A stretch of DNA of 39,702 nucleotides, from positions 1 through 39,702 of the forward strand of contig JAUSFE010000006.1 of assembly GCA_030649945.1 (NCBI GenBank), in the 5' to 3' direction. Positions within the stretch are counted from its first letter, which is position 1. Every line of letters begins with the position of its first letter. The translations under genes were made by a program, and so were the position numbers. Shown piece after piece: positions 1 to 8,327 of the stretch. This stretch comes from Dehalococcoidia bacterium. GTDB taxonomy: Bacteria > Chloroflexota > Dehalococcoidia > SM23-28-2 > RBG-16-64-32. Below the pieces are notes generated by a model that was not told the origin of the DNA, made no database searches, and saw only the letters and a program-made list of their open reading frames with translations.

Positions 1-470
1 CCGATGAGATTGGGGTCGTCGTTGCCTTCCTCACCGTCGCTGCCGTCGCTGTCCTGGTCGGTGTCGCCGATCAGCGTGTCCTCGTCGAACTTGAGGTCGC
101 CGTCGTCGTCGTTGCCGAGCTTGACGATGGCGCCGTCGTAGTCGATGTCGTAGTTAACGCCCGCAAGCCTGTCGCCGCCCGTCGTGGGCGTTGCGTCCGC
201 AGGCAGGCCGTGGAGCACGACGTCTATGTCGAAGGTGGCGCCGTTAGCCACCTGGATGCAGGTCTGGACATCGGTGGCGAGGACGACCGCGGCGACCAGG
301 TGGCCGTTGATTTGCGTGGCGGTGTTGCCCGTGGTGTCAACGTCTATGCCGACGAAGGTGATGGTGCCGGCGGCGGAGGCGTTTTGGCCGGGCAGGGAGA
401 ACGCGCCCGCCCAGAGTCCCACGGCGAGGATCATCGCTGAAATGAGAATGACAGCGGTAAGTCTACGCAT
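1..470 (-). CDS. Secreted cohesin-like protein, C-terminus cut by window edge
   Basis: The gene starts at ATG 468-470 (minus) and runs off the left edge, so 156 codons are visible. A GGAG Shine-Dalgarno lies a few bases before the ATG. Residues 1-33 form a signal peptide (basic MRR, hydrophobic core, Ala-Ser-Ala-Ala near the cleavage site). The mature part has a segment NGATFDIDVVLHGLP, then LAGVNYDIDYDGAIVKL. This order resembles the first strands of cohesin domains, where a YDP-type strand follows a V-x-V-x-L strand. It then enters an Asp/Gly-rich acidic stretch that may bind calcium. Compared with the three cohesin proteins at 22.8-25.7 kb it is more divergent, so the cohesin call is tentative. 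The promoter at 586-615 probably drives it. Confidence 0.6.
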   Translation of the reverse strand, partial: MRRLTAVILISAMILAVGLWAGAFSLPGQNASAAGTITFVGIDVDTTGNTATQINGHLVAAVVLATDVQTCIQVANGATFDIDVVLHGLPADATPTTGGDRLAGVNYDIDYDGAIVKLGNDDDGDLKFDEDTLIGDTDQDSDGSDGEEGNDDPNLI

Positions 471-568
471 GCTGTCTCCGCCGCGCAGCGGAACTGTGCT
501 TCAGGCTTCCAAGGGCCGGAAAAGGCCGCCAGTACGGGGTCTGCCCGCCCGCAGCCGGCCACATACGC

Positions 569-581
569 TTACTGATAGTAA
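569..581. promoter_or_regulatory. Operator-like palindrome at the predicted transcription start
   Basis: TTACT-GAT-AGTAA has perfect 5-base arms. It covers the expected transcription start of the promoter at 586-615. It could be a repressor site or an RNA hairpin at the 5' end. No regulator gene is nearby. Confidence 0.3.
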
Positions 582-585
582 ATCT

Positions 586-615
586 ATCCTAGAGGCCGTC
601 CGGCGCGGGTGTCAA
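586..615 (-). promoter_or_regulatory. Sigma70-type promoter for the truncated cohesin-like gene
   Basis: On the minus strand TTGACA (610-615) is followed after 18 bases by TAGGAT (586-591). The predicted start of transcription is near 579, giving a leader of about 110 bases before the ATG at 470. The same TAGGAT -10 recurs before the 903-residue protein. Confidence 0.5.
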
Positions 616-694
616 CGCGCGGACTACCCGCATTCTTCCGTTATCGGCCCGCCGCGGCCGTTCTTAACCACAATATAACCATTATGGATAATAA

Positions 695-1306
695 CTATGG
701 GCTCGAGGCCGCGCTGGACCCGGACGGCGTCGCCGCTGTGGACACAGGTGAAGGCAACCCCGGCGGCGAGCTGTCCTGGATCTCCTGTTGCAACAGCGTA
801 TCGAAGTCCCCCTTCTTCTGCGGCAGCTCCGTCAGCAGGTAGTTCACCGCCGCTGCCGCCACGTCGTAGGCCTCCGGGAAGCGCGTCTGCTGGTACACGT
901 CGTAGAAGTTGACTGCGATCTCCGCGCAGCCCAGCATGCGGTCGGTCTCAATAATCGTGGCGCCGCCGGCCTCGTCGCCCGGAAAGCCCTTTTCGCAGGC
1001 CCGCAGGTTCTGCCCCTGGCTCGGCTGGGTGATCGCGTCCGTCTGGCCGGCCACGTGCAGTTGCGCTATCTCCGGGTGGTTGTTGTAAGCCAGGTCCATC
1101 GCCTGGTTGAGCGACCCCAGGTTGCCCGCCTCCAGCCTGGCCGCCGATAGCTTGCGCACCTGCGGGTCCGGCGTAGGGCTGCCGGCGGGGCTGCCACCAG
1201 GGCTGCTGCCGGAGTCGCCGCCGCCCCCGCCGCACGCAACGGCCAGAATGGCGAGCACAAAGAGCGCGATCGCCGCTGCCATGGGCTTGACGGGTATGCG
1301 TGACAC
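695..1306 (-). CDS. Small Gly-rich lipoprotein of unknown function
   Basis: A 203-residue exported lipoprotein. Residues 1-24 are a signal peptide ending in the lipobox LAVAC; Cys25 would be lipidated and anchored to the outer face of the membrane. A Gly/Ser/Pro linker follows, then a soluble domain of about 140 residues with three Cys and segments such as YNNHPEIAQLHVAGQ and NFYDVYQQTRFPEA, which look helical. I do not recognise the domain. The tail is Ser/Pro/Ala-rich. The start is GTG at 1304-1306; it lies 8 bases after a good promoter, so the mRNA is probably leaderless, which explains the absence of a Shine-Dalgarno. An ATG nine codons in would shorten the n-region of the signal peptide. 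Confidence 0.75.
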   Translation of the reverse strand: MSRIPVKPMAAAIALFVLAILAVACGGGGGDSGSSPGGSPAGSPTPDPQVRKLSAARLEAGNLGSLNQAMDLAYNNHPEIAQLHVAGQTDAITQPSQGQNLRACEKGFPGDEAGGATIIETDRMLGCAEIAVNFYDVYQQTRFPEAYDVAAAAVNYLLTELPQKKGDFDTLLQQEIQDSSPPGLPSPVSTAATPSGSSAASSP

Positions 1307-1314
1307 TTCAGTTA

Positions 1315-1343
1315 GGTATAGGCCAGCGGATCGGCAGTGTCAA
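1315..1343 (-). promoter_or_regulatory. Leaderless promoter of the 203-residue lipoprotein
   Basis: On the minus strand TTGACA (1338-1343), a 17-base spacer, then TATACC (1315-1320). Only 8 bases separate the -10 box from the GTG at 1306, so transcription should start at or next to the start codon. Confidence 0.55.
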
Positions 1344-1371
1344 GGAAGGGCCGCGTGTCTGCGGGCGGGCG

Positions 1372-2883
1372 TCAGCGCTCCTGCGGGCGGCGCCGCAGCC
1401 GCATTCCCACGTAGACCGCCAGTGCCGCCGCCGCGCCCAGCGCCGCCCAGGCGCCCGTGGGCAGCAGCGGCCCGTTGCCGTGCTCCGGTACCGGCAGCGT
1501 GGCGCCGCCGTTGCCGGTACCGGGCGTCGCCGGCCCGGCCGCCACGCTCGTCGTCGTCACCTCGCCGCTGCTCACGTACACGTCCGGCTGGTAGTTGCGG
1601 TCCCCGAAGATCATGTTCGCCGCCAGCGAAGAGAACGCGATCACCCCGCCGTCCCGGTCGATCGCCGGCCCGTAGCTCGCCTCGTCCGCGGGCTTGCCGG
1701 CGGGTGTGACAGTGACGATCGACGTGCGGCCGCTCTCCATGTCGTGCAGGAAGATGTCGGTCGCCCCGTTCGTATCGCCGGCCACCAGGTTGGCTGCGCT
1801 GGAAGCGAACGCCACGTAGCGGCCGCCGCCGGCCAGCGCCAGGCCGCCCACCCCGCTATCGCCCGCGCCCTCCGCGCCCTCTGCGCCCACGCTCACCCGC
1901 TGCGTCGTCGCGCCGTCGATGTCGCGCACAAACACGTCGGCCGCGCCGTTGCTGTCGCCGGGCACCAGGTTAGAGGCCGCCGAATCGAACGCGACGACAC
2001 GGCCGTCCTCGCTGATGCTCACGCCCCTGGCGCCGCTGCCGCCGTTCGCCTGCCCGCCGCCCGCCTCCACACTCGCCCGCGCCACCTGCCCGCTCTGCGT
2101 GTCCTTGCGGAAGACGTCCGGCTGGCTGTTCGTGTCGCCGTCCACCAGGTCCGCCGCCCCCGACTGGAAGACGACAAAGCGGCCGTCCCCGCTGATCGCC
2201 GTGCGCGTGCAGCCGCCCCCGCTCTGCCGCCCGCCCCCGTCCACCGATACGCGCGTCATTTCGCCGGTCTGGCGGTCCAGCCGGAAGGCGTCCGGGGCGT
2301 TGTTGGTGTCGTCCGGGACAAGGTCCGTCGCGGCCGAACAAAACGCCACGAAGCGCCCGTCCGCGCTGATGCTGGGCCGCGAGCTGGCGCCGTTCCCGGC
2401 GCTGCCACCCGCTCTGCTGACGCGGCTGAGCGCGCCCGTGTCCCGCTCGTAAAGCAGGATGTCCGGGGCGTCGTTCTCATCCCCCGCCAGGCCGCCGGCA
2501 AACGACTGGAACGCCACGAAGCGGCCGTCGGCGCTGATCGCCGGGCTGATGCTGAGGCCGTTCGCCTGGGGATCCGCGCTGTCCACGTTGATGCGGGCGA
2601 GCTGGCCGTTGTCCCGCGTCCACAGGAAGATGTCCGAAACGCCGTTCGTATCGTCCGGCAAGAGGCCGGAGGCCAGCGACTCGAAGGCGACGACGTTGCC
2701 GTCAGCGCTGAGGGCCGGCGGGTAGGTGAACGACCCGCTGACGCCGGCCACCAGCGCCCCGCTCTGCGAGAGGCTGATGACGCCGATGGTGTTGCCGGGC
2801 GCGGTCTGCGTGCGGGCAACGGCGGGCACAGCCAGCGCGGCGACGGCTATGAGCAGGGCTGCGACGGTGCGGCCTCGGTTCGT
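1372..2883 (-). CDS. Secreted seven-bladed PD40/TolB-like propeller with C-terminal membrane anchor
   Basis: The protein has seven repeats of about 55-60 residues with the pattern ISADGRFVAFxSxAxxL, DxTNxxxDVF, then RVSV. This is the PD40/WD40-like TolB-type blade, and seven copies make one closed propeller. The C-terminus has a hydrophobic stretch (GAWAALGAAAALAVYVGM) followed by RLRRR, so the propeller is probably held at the cell surface. Start choice: the first canonical codon (GTG 2827-2829) falls inside the hydrophobic core. A GGAGG at correct spacing lies just before an ACG codon at 2881-2883, in frame 18 codons upstream. Starting there gives a complete signal peptide (NRGRT, then AALLIAVAALA). 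I take the ACG as the start, or as an ATG altered by mutation or sequencing. Propellers of this type often mediate binding; no catalytic residues can be assigned. Confidence 0.75.
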   Translation of the reverse strand, partial: TNRGRTVAALLIAVAALAVPAVARTQTAPGNTIGVISLSQSGALVAGVSGSFTYPPALSADGNVVAFESLASGLLPDDTNGVSDIFLWTRDNGQLARINVDSADPQANGLSISPAISADGRFVAFQSFAGGLAGDENDAPDILLYERDTGALSRVSRAGGSAGNGASSRPSISADGRFVAFCSAATDLVPDDTNNAPDAFRLDRQTGEMTRVSVDGGGRQSGGGCTRTAISGDGRFVVFQSGAADLVDGDTNSQPDVFRKDTQSGQVARASVEAGGGQANGGSGARGVSISEDGRVVAFDSAASNLVPGDSNGAADVFVRDIDGATTQRVSVGAEGAEGAGDSGVGGLALAGGGRYVAFASSAANLVAGDTNGATDIFLHDMESGRTSIVTVTPAGKPADEASYGPAIDRDGGVIAFSSLAANMIFGDRNYQPDVYVSSGEVTTTSVAAGPATPGTGNGGATLPVPEHGNGPLLPTGAWAALGAAAALAVYVGMRLRRRPQER

Positions 2884-3000
2884 GGTGGACCTCCAACAGA
2901 TAGCAATTGACGCACGAGCGCTGAATGGACGTCAAGTATCAAGCCACGTGGAAGGGGGTGCTCCCCCCCGTCCGGGGCCGGGAACTGGGCCGGGCGGCAG

Positions 3001-4710
3001 CTACGGTGTGCAGGTCTTGCCGAAGTACGGGATGAACCTCAGGATGTCTGGCAGGTTGTCCGCGCCGTCGCCGTTCAGGTCGTAGCGAGCCTGGTAAGGT
3101 GGTCCCGGGGCCGCAGTGTTGAACAGCGGTATGTAAGCCAGCACGTCTGAGAGACCCACGTTTAGATTGTCGTTGATGTCTGGGGGCCAGGCGGTGGCGC
3201 CACAGGCCAGGTCCGGGTAAGTACCCATGAACACTTCCAATGTGCCGGTGAAGCCGTCGCAGTCCCGGTCGCCAGCGGGCACTGTCCACAGGGGCAGGTT
3301 CTGCGCTGTGTTGGGCCAATCGGGGCAATTGTCAATGGAGTCTACGACGGTGTCCCTGTCGCTGTCAGCGATGCCGCAAATCGCCGAGCCGGACAGGCTG
3401 ATGACGGACACGTCACTGGACCGCAGGTTGGGAACGTAGGCAGTGTTTGTGGAGCAATTGATCGCCACGTCCACGGGGAGGTTACCAACGGTCAGCGTGG
3501 ACATCACGGTGTCTGCAGCCGGGCCGCCGCAGGGCACAAGCCCGGTGCAAATCACTGACACCGTGCCGGCACTCAGCAGCGGCTCCCCGTTGACCACGTA
3601 GGCGCGGCCGCCGGTGTCCGTCACTTCGATGGCCGTAGGGGCGTTCCCCACCGGTATGTAGGTGAGAACGGAGTCCGTGGCGGAGCACACTACGGGCACC
3701 ATGCCGGTACAGATGACAGCAACATCGTCGGCGTCTTTGTTGACCACGTACACCTTTGCCTTTTCCGGCGTGATGCTCAGCGCCTGCGGGGAAGCGCCGG
3801 TGGGGAAACCGGGCGGAGTGATAGCGATGGTATTGGTCACGGCGTGCGTGGACGCGTTGATGTCGACGGCGGCCGGCGGGATGCTCAGGGACGAGTCTCC
3901 CTCGGTCAGAACGTAGGCACGCGACCCATCGGCCGTGAACTGGATTGGGCCTGCTTTGGGTCCGACGCTGATGTTCGTGCTCACGGCATCCGTACTGGTG
4001 GAGATCACGGCAATATTGCTCGAGGTGCAGCCAACCAGGGCGGGGCAATCCTCTTCGGCCACCCAGAGCTCGCTACCATCCGGCTTCATGGCGAGGAAAC
4101 GTGGGTGAACGGCGAGGAAAGGGTCCAAGGCGATGGTGCTGATGACGGTGTCTGTAGCGGAGCAGACGCCGGGGACGAGACCAGTGCAGATCACGGAAAT
4201 GCTGCCGGAGCTTGTTCCCCTGTTGGCGACGTAGACCTTGGCGCTGTCCGCGCTGACGCTGACCGCCACCGGGCTCTCGCCCACGGGTACTGTTACGAGC
4301 GGAATAGATGACGGCACCACGATGACGGAGACGCTGCCGGTGGGATCACAGTCCGACCGGTTGACCACGTAGGCCTTGCTGCCGTCCGGCGTGAAACCAA
4401 CCGGCCCAGGGTTAACGCCGACGAAGACGGTAGCGATGACGGCATTCGTGGCGGAACTAATGACGGAAATATCGCCGCCGGGGTACGGGCAACTGACGGC
4501 GGTCGTCGCATCGCTCACCCAAAGCTTCGAGTGATCGAGGGTGAGGTGCGCCAACACCGGCTTGGTGCCCACTGGGATTGGGGTCAACACAGTGTCCGCC
4601 GCTGCGATCTGGGTCATGAGCAAGGCGGATGCAGCCAGTAACACCAGCAGCGCGCGCCACTGCCATGCGTTCCGGAACCCTGTCGGTGGTGGAGTCATGG
4701 CCTTATCCAT
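3001..4710 (-). CDS. Secreted YVTN/YncE-like propeller with C-terminal dockerin
   Basis: A protein of 569 residues. It starts at ATG 4708-4710, chosen because an AGGAGG lies upstream and because it gives a normal signal peptide (ALLVLLAASALLMTQ, then AAA). Residues about 35-440 hold seven or eight blades with the YVTN-type pattern: TVxSTIxVG, FTPDGSKAYVVN, then VSVI. Residues about 448-470 (DSDRDTVVDSIDNCPD) look like a degenerate TSP3 calcium repeat. From about residue 503 there are two dockerin-like EF-hand half-sites, DINDNLNVGLSDVLAYIPLF and DLNGDGADNLPDILRFIPYF. The same module ends the 903-residue neighbour, down to the conserved PAGDxDCDGF lead-in. The dockerin implies docking to a cohesin protein such as those at 22.8-25.7 kb, which is an inference. 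It is extracellular; ligand unknown. Confidence 0.85.
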   Translation of the reverse strand: MDKAMTPPPTGFRNAWQWRALLVLLAASALLMTQIAAADTVLTPIPVGTKPVLAHLTLDHSKLWVSDATTAVSCPYPGGDISVISSATNAVIATVFVGVNPGPVGFTPDGSKAYVVNRSDCDPTGSVSVIVVPSSIPLVTVPVGESPVAVSVSADSAKVYVANRGTSSGSISVICTGLVPGVCSATDTVISTIALDPFLAVHPRFLAMKPDGSELWVAEEDCPALVGCTSSNIAVISTSTDAVSTNISVGPKAGPIQFTADGSRAYVLTEGDSSLSIPPAAVDINASTHAVTNTIAITPPGFPTGASPQALSITPEKAKVYVVNKDADDVAVICTGMVPVVCSATDSVLTYIPVGNAPTAIEVTDTGGRAYVVNGEPLLSAGTVSVICTGLVPCGGPAADTVMSTLTVGNLPVDVAINCSTNTAYVPNLRSSDVSVISLSGSAICGIADSDRDTVVDSIDNCPDWPNTAQNLPLWTVPAGDRDCDGFTGTLEVFMGTYPDLACGATAWPPDINDNLNVGLSDVLAYIPLFNTAAPGPPYQARYDLNGDGADNLPDILRFIPYFGKTCTP

Positions 4711-5141
4711 GTGATCTCTGCTCCCTCCTGCGCAGCTTTCGGCTGAACGGTAACACCGCAGAATCGCTCCGCGGGGCCCACTCACTGGGACGCGTCAGCA
4801 CTGCCAGGCTTGGAAGCAGAGCGCCGCAATAGGTTAACGAGCAATGATACCGCAACAATAATCACTTCTCGGTAGTGTTGACAAGTATGCGGCGAAGCGG
4901 GAGAAGTTGTCTACACCCTGGGCGAGCCATACGCCAGATTTTACTGAAATCTCACTGATCCCTCGGCGCCCGCTCACGGGGGGCGCTGACCGGCCGGCGG
5001 GGCGGAACGTCCTGGCATCCCGTTTGCATCGAAGCAACTCCAGTGGCGGACCGGCCATTCCGTGGCGCGGTGCATCGGTCAGAGGGGCGACCGATCCTGG
5101 CGGTCGCCCCTCTCCGTTCTCGTTGCGCGCGGCCGGCGGAG
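4711..5141. other. Intergenic region with a strong terminator hairpin
   Basis: This stretch of 431 bases lies between two dockerin genes on the minus strand. It holds the Shine-Dalgarno region of the YVTN gene near 4711-4740, an AT-richer part at 4840-4890 that may contain its promoter (no clear -35/-10 pair), and the 13-base-pair hairpin at 5081-5113. No convincing gene is seen. Confidence 0.5.
5081..5113 (-). terminator. Terminator hairpin after the 903-residue dockerin protein
   Basis: A perfect inverted repeat with 13-base arms (5081-5093 and 5101-5113) and a 7-base loop, starting about 28 bases past the stop codon at 5142. There is no T-run on the minus strand, so it may instead protect the 3' end or act with a factor. 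Confidence 0.6.
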
Positions 5142-7853
5142 CTAGCAGGACAGGCCGAACAAGGGGATGTATACGAGGATGTCCGCCAGCCCGATCTTGC
5201 CGTCCTCGTTGATGTCGAACCGTGCGGGGCCGGGAGGAACGTTTAGGCCGTACACGGGTATGTAGGCCAGTATGTCCGAAAGGTTTGCCTTCCGGTCGTC
5301 GTTGTTATCCGCGGGCCAGGCGTCGGGAAGTGGCTCGTTGTTGAGCGTGGTGTCTACCGCACACGCCGTATCGGGCAGCGTCCCGATGTATCCCTCCGAT
5401 CCGCGACTGCCAACCTTCACCACTGATGGGAACCCGTCGCAGTCGAAGTCCCCCGCCGGTGTAGACCACGTTGGAGTGGTGGGACAGACCACCGACTTGA
5501 CGGCGGGCACGCACAGCTCCTCGGGCTGGCCGATGGTCAGGTCCAGCTCATCGCCAAATTGGGTCCGCAGGTTGACGTTGATGGTTGGCGAGGGCGGAGT
5601 GTCCGTTATCTGGTAGCACTTGAGATGTGGCTGGTTCGTGTCGCCCGTAGTCTGTGCACCGATGGTCTTGAGGGCGGGCGCGCACAGACGTATCGCAGGA
5701 CCAACCGGTACCGTCTCGTTCGGCTGGGTCGGGCTGTGGCTGAACTGGGTCTGGAGGACGACGGTGAAGCCCGGCGCCGGCCCAGTTATGTCGTAGCACT
5801 TGTAGTGGGGCACCGTTGGCGGCTGTGCCCCCACCGGCAGCGGGTTGGGGACGATGGTTTTGAGGGCAGGCGCGCACAGCTCCCGGGCAGGGCCGACGGT
5901 TACGTTCGACCCTAAGGGGAGGAACTGGTCAGTCAGCTTCACAACCTTGTTTGGGTTATCGGTTGACTGTATGTTGTAGCACTTCAGGTGCGTCGCGCTC
6001 AGATTTCCTTCAGGCCCATGCCCAGGGGGTGGACTGATGACAGACTTGAGGGCGGGCGGGCAGAGCGATGTGGGGTCCAGCACCGTGACGTTTGTCTCGT
6101 CGCGGAACTGGGTCTTCAGGCGCACCGTGATATCCAGCGGCGGCCCCACAATGTCGTAGCACTTGTAGTGCACCGGCACCGGGGAGGGTGTGGGCGTCGG
6201 CGGCGGCGTGGGCGTCGGCATCGGGCTGGGCGTGGGCGTGGGGAAGGTGACCGTCTTCGTGGCCGGCACACACAGCACCTGGTTCGGCCCCACCGCGACG
6301 TTCAATTCATCGCCGAACTGGGTGCGCAGGTCGACGACGAAGGGCACATCGACAAACGGCGTTATCGCGTAGCAGACCAGGTGCGGATTAGAGAGGTCGC
6401 CGGTCACCCCCAGGTAGGTCTTGATGGCCGGCGCGCACAGGAACACAGGAGGTCCCACGGTAACATTCTCCGCCCCGAACTGGGTGTCCAGCTGGACGCC
6501 CGCGATGTTTGGCGAGACGCCGCTGATGGCGAAACACTCGTAATGGGGTACGGCAGGCGGCTGTGCCCCCGGCGGCAGCAGGTTGGGGACGACGGCCTTG
6601 AGGGCGGGCGCGCACAGCTCTTGGGCCGGGCCCACGGCGATGCCCGTCTGGGTCTGGAACTGGTCCGTGAGGGTCACGACGTAGTTAGGGTCGAAGGTGC
6701 TCGCGATGGCGTAGCACTTGAGGTGGGGCCCGTCGAGGCTTCCCTCGGGATTTGGCACCGGCCCCGGGAGGGTCTTGACAGCAGGCGGGCAAAGGAGCCT
6801 TGAGCTGGTCACGAAGACGTTCAGATCGTTGCCGAACTGCGTCCGCAGGTCCACGTTGACGCCGAGCGGATCGGGCGGGATTTGGTAGCACTTGTAGTGG
6901 ATGATGTCCAGCGGCGGCGGAGTGGGACTGGGCGAAGGCGAAGGTGTTGGCGATGGCGTCGGCGTCGGCGAAGGCGTTGGCGAAGGCGTTGGCGTCGATG
7001 CCGGCGGCGTCGGGAAGGTGACAACCTTGGTGACAGCCTGGCAGAGGAACAGGGGGTCCATCACCGGCACGTTGAACTGGTCCCCGAACTGGTCCGTCAG
7101 GTCCACGATGAACCCCGGCGGTGGGCCGGCGTTCTCCAAGAAGTAGCACCTCAGGTGCGGCGCAGTCAGGTCCCCCTCAGGCTGGGCGCCGGGAAGCTCC
7201 TGGATCTTGATGGCGGGCGCGCATAGGAGCTGGAGCCCGGCCTGGTTGAGGGTCACGTTATTCTCGGTGCCGAACTGGGTGAAGAGGCTGAACTGGACGC
7301 TAGGGGCTACTACCCCAGTTATCTGGTAACACTTGTAGTGCGGCGCCTCTGGCAGCATACCCGTCGGCGGGGGTTGGGGTGGACTGACGACGGTCTTCAG
7401 GACCGGCATGCACAATTTGATGGCCGGTCCCACCGCCACACCGGACTGCGTGCCGAACTGATCAGTCAGAGTGACGATATGGGGTGGGTCCTCATTTCCA
7501 GTGGGGCCTGTGCTTTGAATGGCGTAGCACTTGAGGTGCGGTTGGTTGAGATCCCCCTGGGGCGGATTAGGAAGCCACGTCTTGATGGCAGGCGGGCATA
7601 GCAGTGTAGAAACCAGGATCTGAACGCCCTGCTCTACGCCGAACTGCGTCTCAAGCGTCACCAGCGGGGCCGGAGGGTTAGGTGGCTCCTGGGGAATGCC
7701 GTAGCACTTGTAGTGAATGGGCGGCAACACGGCCAGGGCCGTGTCAGGGCCGCCGCCGCCGCGGATCAGGAGAACCAGGCCTAAACTAGCGGCGACAATT
7801 ACGGCTGCCGCGATGAGCCCGAAGGGCAAGTTCTTGCGTGCCCTGTCTGCCAT
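5142..7853 (-). CDS. Surface protein of twelve Cys-paired repeats (three groups of four) plus dockerin
   Basis: A 903-residue protein starting at ATG 7851-7853 behind an AAGGGGG Shine-Dalgarno. Residues 10-31 form a signal or signal-anchor segment (LIAAAVIVAASLGLVLLI). Twelve repeats of about 55-65 residues follow, each opening with HYKCY or HLKCY, having a central LxTQFG or LTDQFG, and ending in LCxPAxK. Each therefore has two conserved Cys that could form a disulfide. The repeats fall into three sets of four (about residues 45-280, 317-530, 558-800), separated by Pro/Thr/Ser linkers at about 288-316 and 536-558. Within a set the four members alternate HYK/HLK types and the fourth ends in KxVTFPTP. 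From about 834 the C-terminus is a dockerin (DNNDDRKANLSDILAYIP, DINEDGKIGLADILVYIP). I do not know the repeat's function; an extended rod displayed through cohesin binding is likely. Confidence 0.85.
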   Translation of the reverse strand: MADRARKNLPFGLIAAAVIVAASLGLVLLIRGGGGPDTALAVLPPIHYKCYGIPQEPPNPPAPLVTLETQFGVEQGVQILVSTLLCPPAIKTWLPNPPQGDLNQPHLKCYAIQSTGPTGNEDPPHIVTLTDQFGTQSGVAVGPAIKLCMPVLKTVVSPPQPPPTGMLPEAPHYKCYQITGVVAPSVQFSLFTQFGTENNVTLNQAGLQLLCAPAIKIQELPGAQPEGDLTAPHLRCYFLENAGPPPGFIVDLTDQFGDQFNVPVMDPLFLCQAVTKVVTFPTPPASTPTPSPTPSPTPTPSPTPSPSPSPTPPPLDIIHYKCYQIPPDPLGVNVDLRTQFGNDLNVFVTSSRLLCPPAVKTLPGPVPNPEGSLDGPHLKCYAIASTFDPNYVVTLTDQFQTQTGIAVGPAQELCAPALKAVVPNLLPPGAQPPAVPHYECFAISGVSPNIAGVQLDTQFGAENVTVGPPVFLCAPAIKTYLGVTGDLSNPHLVCYAITPFVDVPFVVDLRTQFGDELNVAVGPNQVLCVPATKTVTFPTPTPSPMPTPTPPPTPTPSPVPVHYKCYDIVGPPLDITVRLKTQFRDETNVTVLDPTSLCPPALKSVISPPPGHGPEGNLSATHLKCYNIQSTDNPNKVVKLTDQFLPLGSNVTVGPARELCAPALKTIVPNPLPVGAQPPTVPHYKCYDITGPAPGFTVVLQTQFSHSPTQPNETVPVGPAIRLCAPALKTIGAQTTGDTNQPHLKCYQITDTPPSPTINVNLRTQFGDELDLTIGQPEELCVPAVKSVVCPTTPTWSTPAGDFDCDGFPSVVKVGSRGSEGYIGTLPDTACAVDTTLNNEPLPDAWPADNNDDRKANLSDILAYIPVYGLNVPPGPARFDINEDGKIGLADILVYIPLFGLSC

Positions 7854-8065
7854 AGCGCACCCCCTTAAGGTGAACCTTCCGCAACGGCAGCGCCTTGTAC
7901 CCCCGGTTCGCCCCAGGGCAAGCGGGAAGTCGCAAACGCCACCGGTATTATGTGGCCCGCCGGAACATTACCGCTGACCTGCCACCACTGAATGGCCCCA
8001 CCGAGATTGCCATGCAAAGGGCGCAGCGACTGCCGGTCGGCGGCGGCGGACGTTTCGACGCCCTC

Positions 8066-8093
8066 ATCCTACTCCCATTGCCGCATTTGTCAA
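8066..8093 (-). promoter_or_regulatory. Promoter of the 903-residue dockerin protein
   Basis: On the minus strand TTGACA (8088-8093), a 16-base spacer, then TAGGAT (8066-8071). It would give a leader of about 205 bases. The inverted repeat at 8111-8124 lies just upstream of the -35 box and could bind a regulator. Confidence 0.45.
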
Positions 8094-8288
8094 GTCTTAT
8101 CTCGATAGTTCGCGAGAATTCGCGTAATATGTCCCGATCAGGTCTGACTGTTGTATCTAACGGTGGGAAATCGGCGTCCCCTTCCATCCCGCGCTTGCGC
8201 GGTAGCCCGAGAACGTCAAGGGTGTCCTTGACCACTTCCCTGCCCAATTTACACACCACTCGCTACGCTACCGGCCGCCGCCGCGCGC

Positions 8289-8318
8289 TTGACACAGGCG
8301 ACCGCCGCGCCGGATCAT
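8289..8318 (+). promoter_or_regulatory. Leaderless promoter of the lipoprotein at 8328
   Basis: TTGACA (8289-8294), an 18-base spacer, then GATCAT (8313-8318), with 9 bases to the ATG at 8328. This accounts for the missing Shine-Dalgarno. The TTG inside the -35 box is an in-frame start candidate but cannot be in the message. Confidence 0.45.
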
Positions 8319-8327
8319 CGCCTTGCC

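Larger units (their letters stand above)
7854..8327. other. Divergent intergenic region with promoters on both strands
   Basis: 474 bases between the minus-strand 903-residue protein and the plus-strand lipoprotein at 8328. It contains the minus promoter at 8066-8093, a CGCGA-GAAT-TCGCG inverted repeat at 8111-8124, and the plus promoter at 8289-8318. No gene is supported here. Confidence 0.5.

Noticed and set aside
1372-1470. LPXTG sortase signal at the C-terminus of the PD40 protein
   Set aside because: The text is LLPTGAW, which does not fit L-P-x-T-G, and no sortase is in the window. A plain membrane anchor explains it.
1300-2910. 536-residue plus-strand open frame opposite the PD40 propeller
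   Set aside because: Arg/Ala/Val-rich shadow. The opposite strand has seven regular blades and a membrane anchor.
2954-2967. GGGGG-TGCT-CCCCC hairpin after the YVTN gene
   Set aside because: The stem is only five pairs of a G/C run with no T-run. It is too weak to call a terminator.
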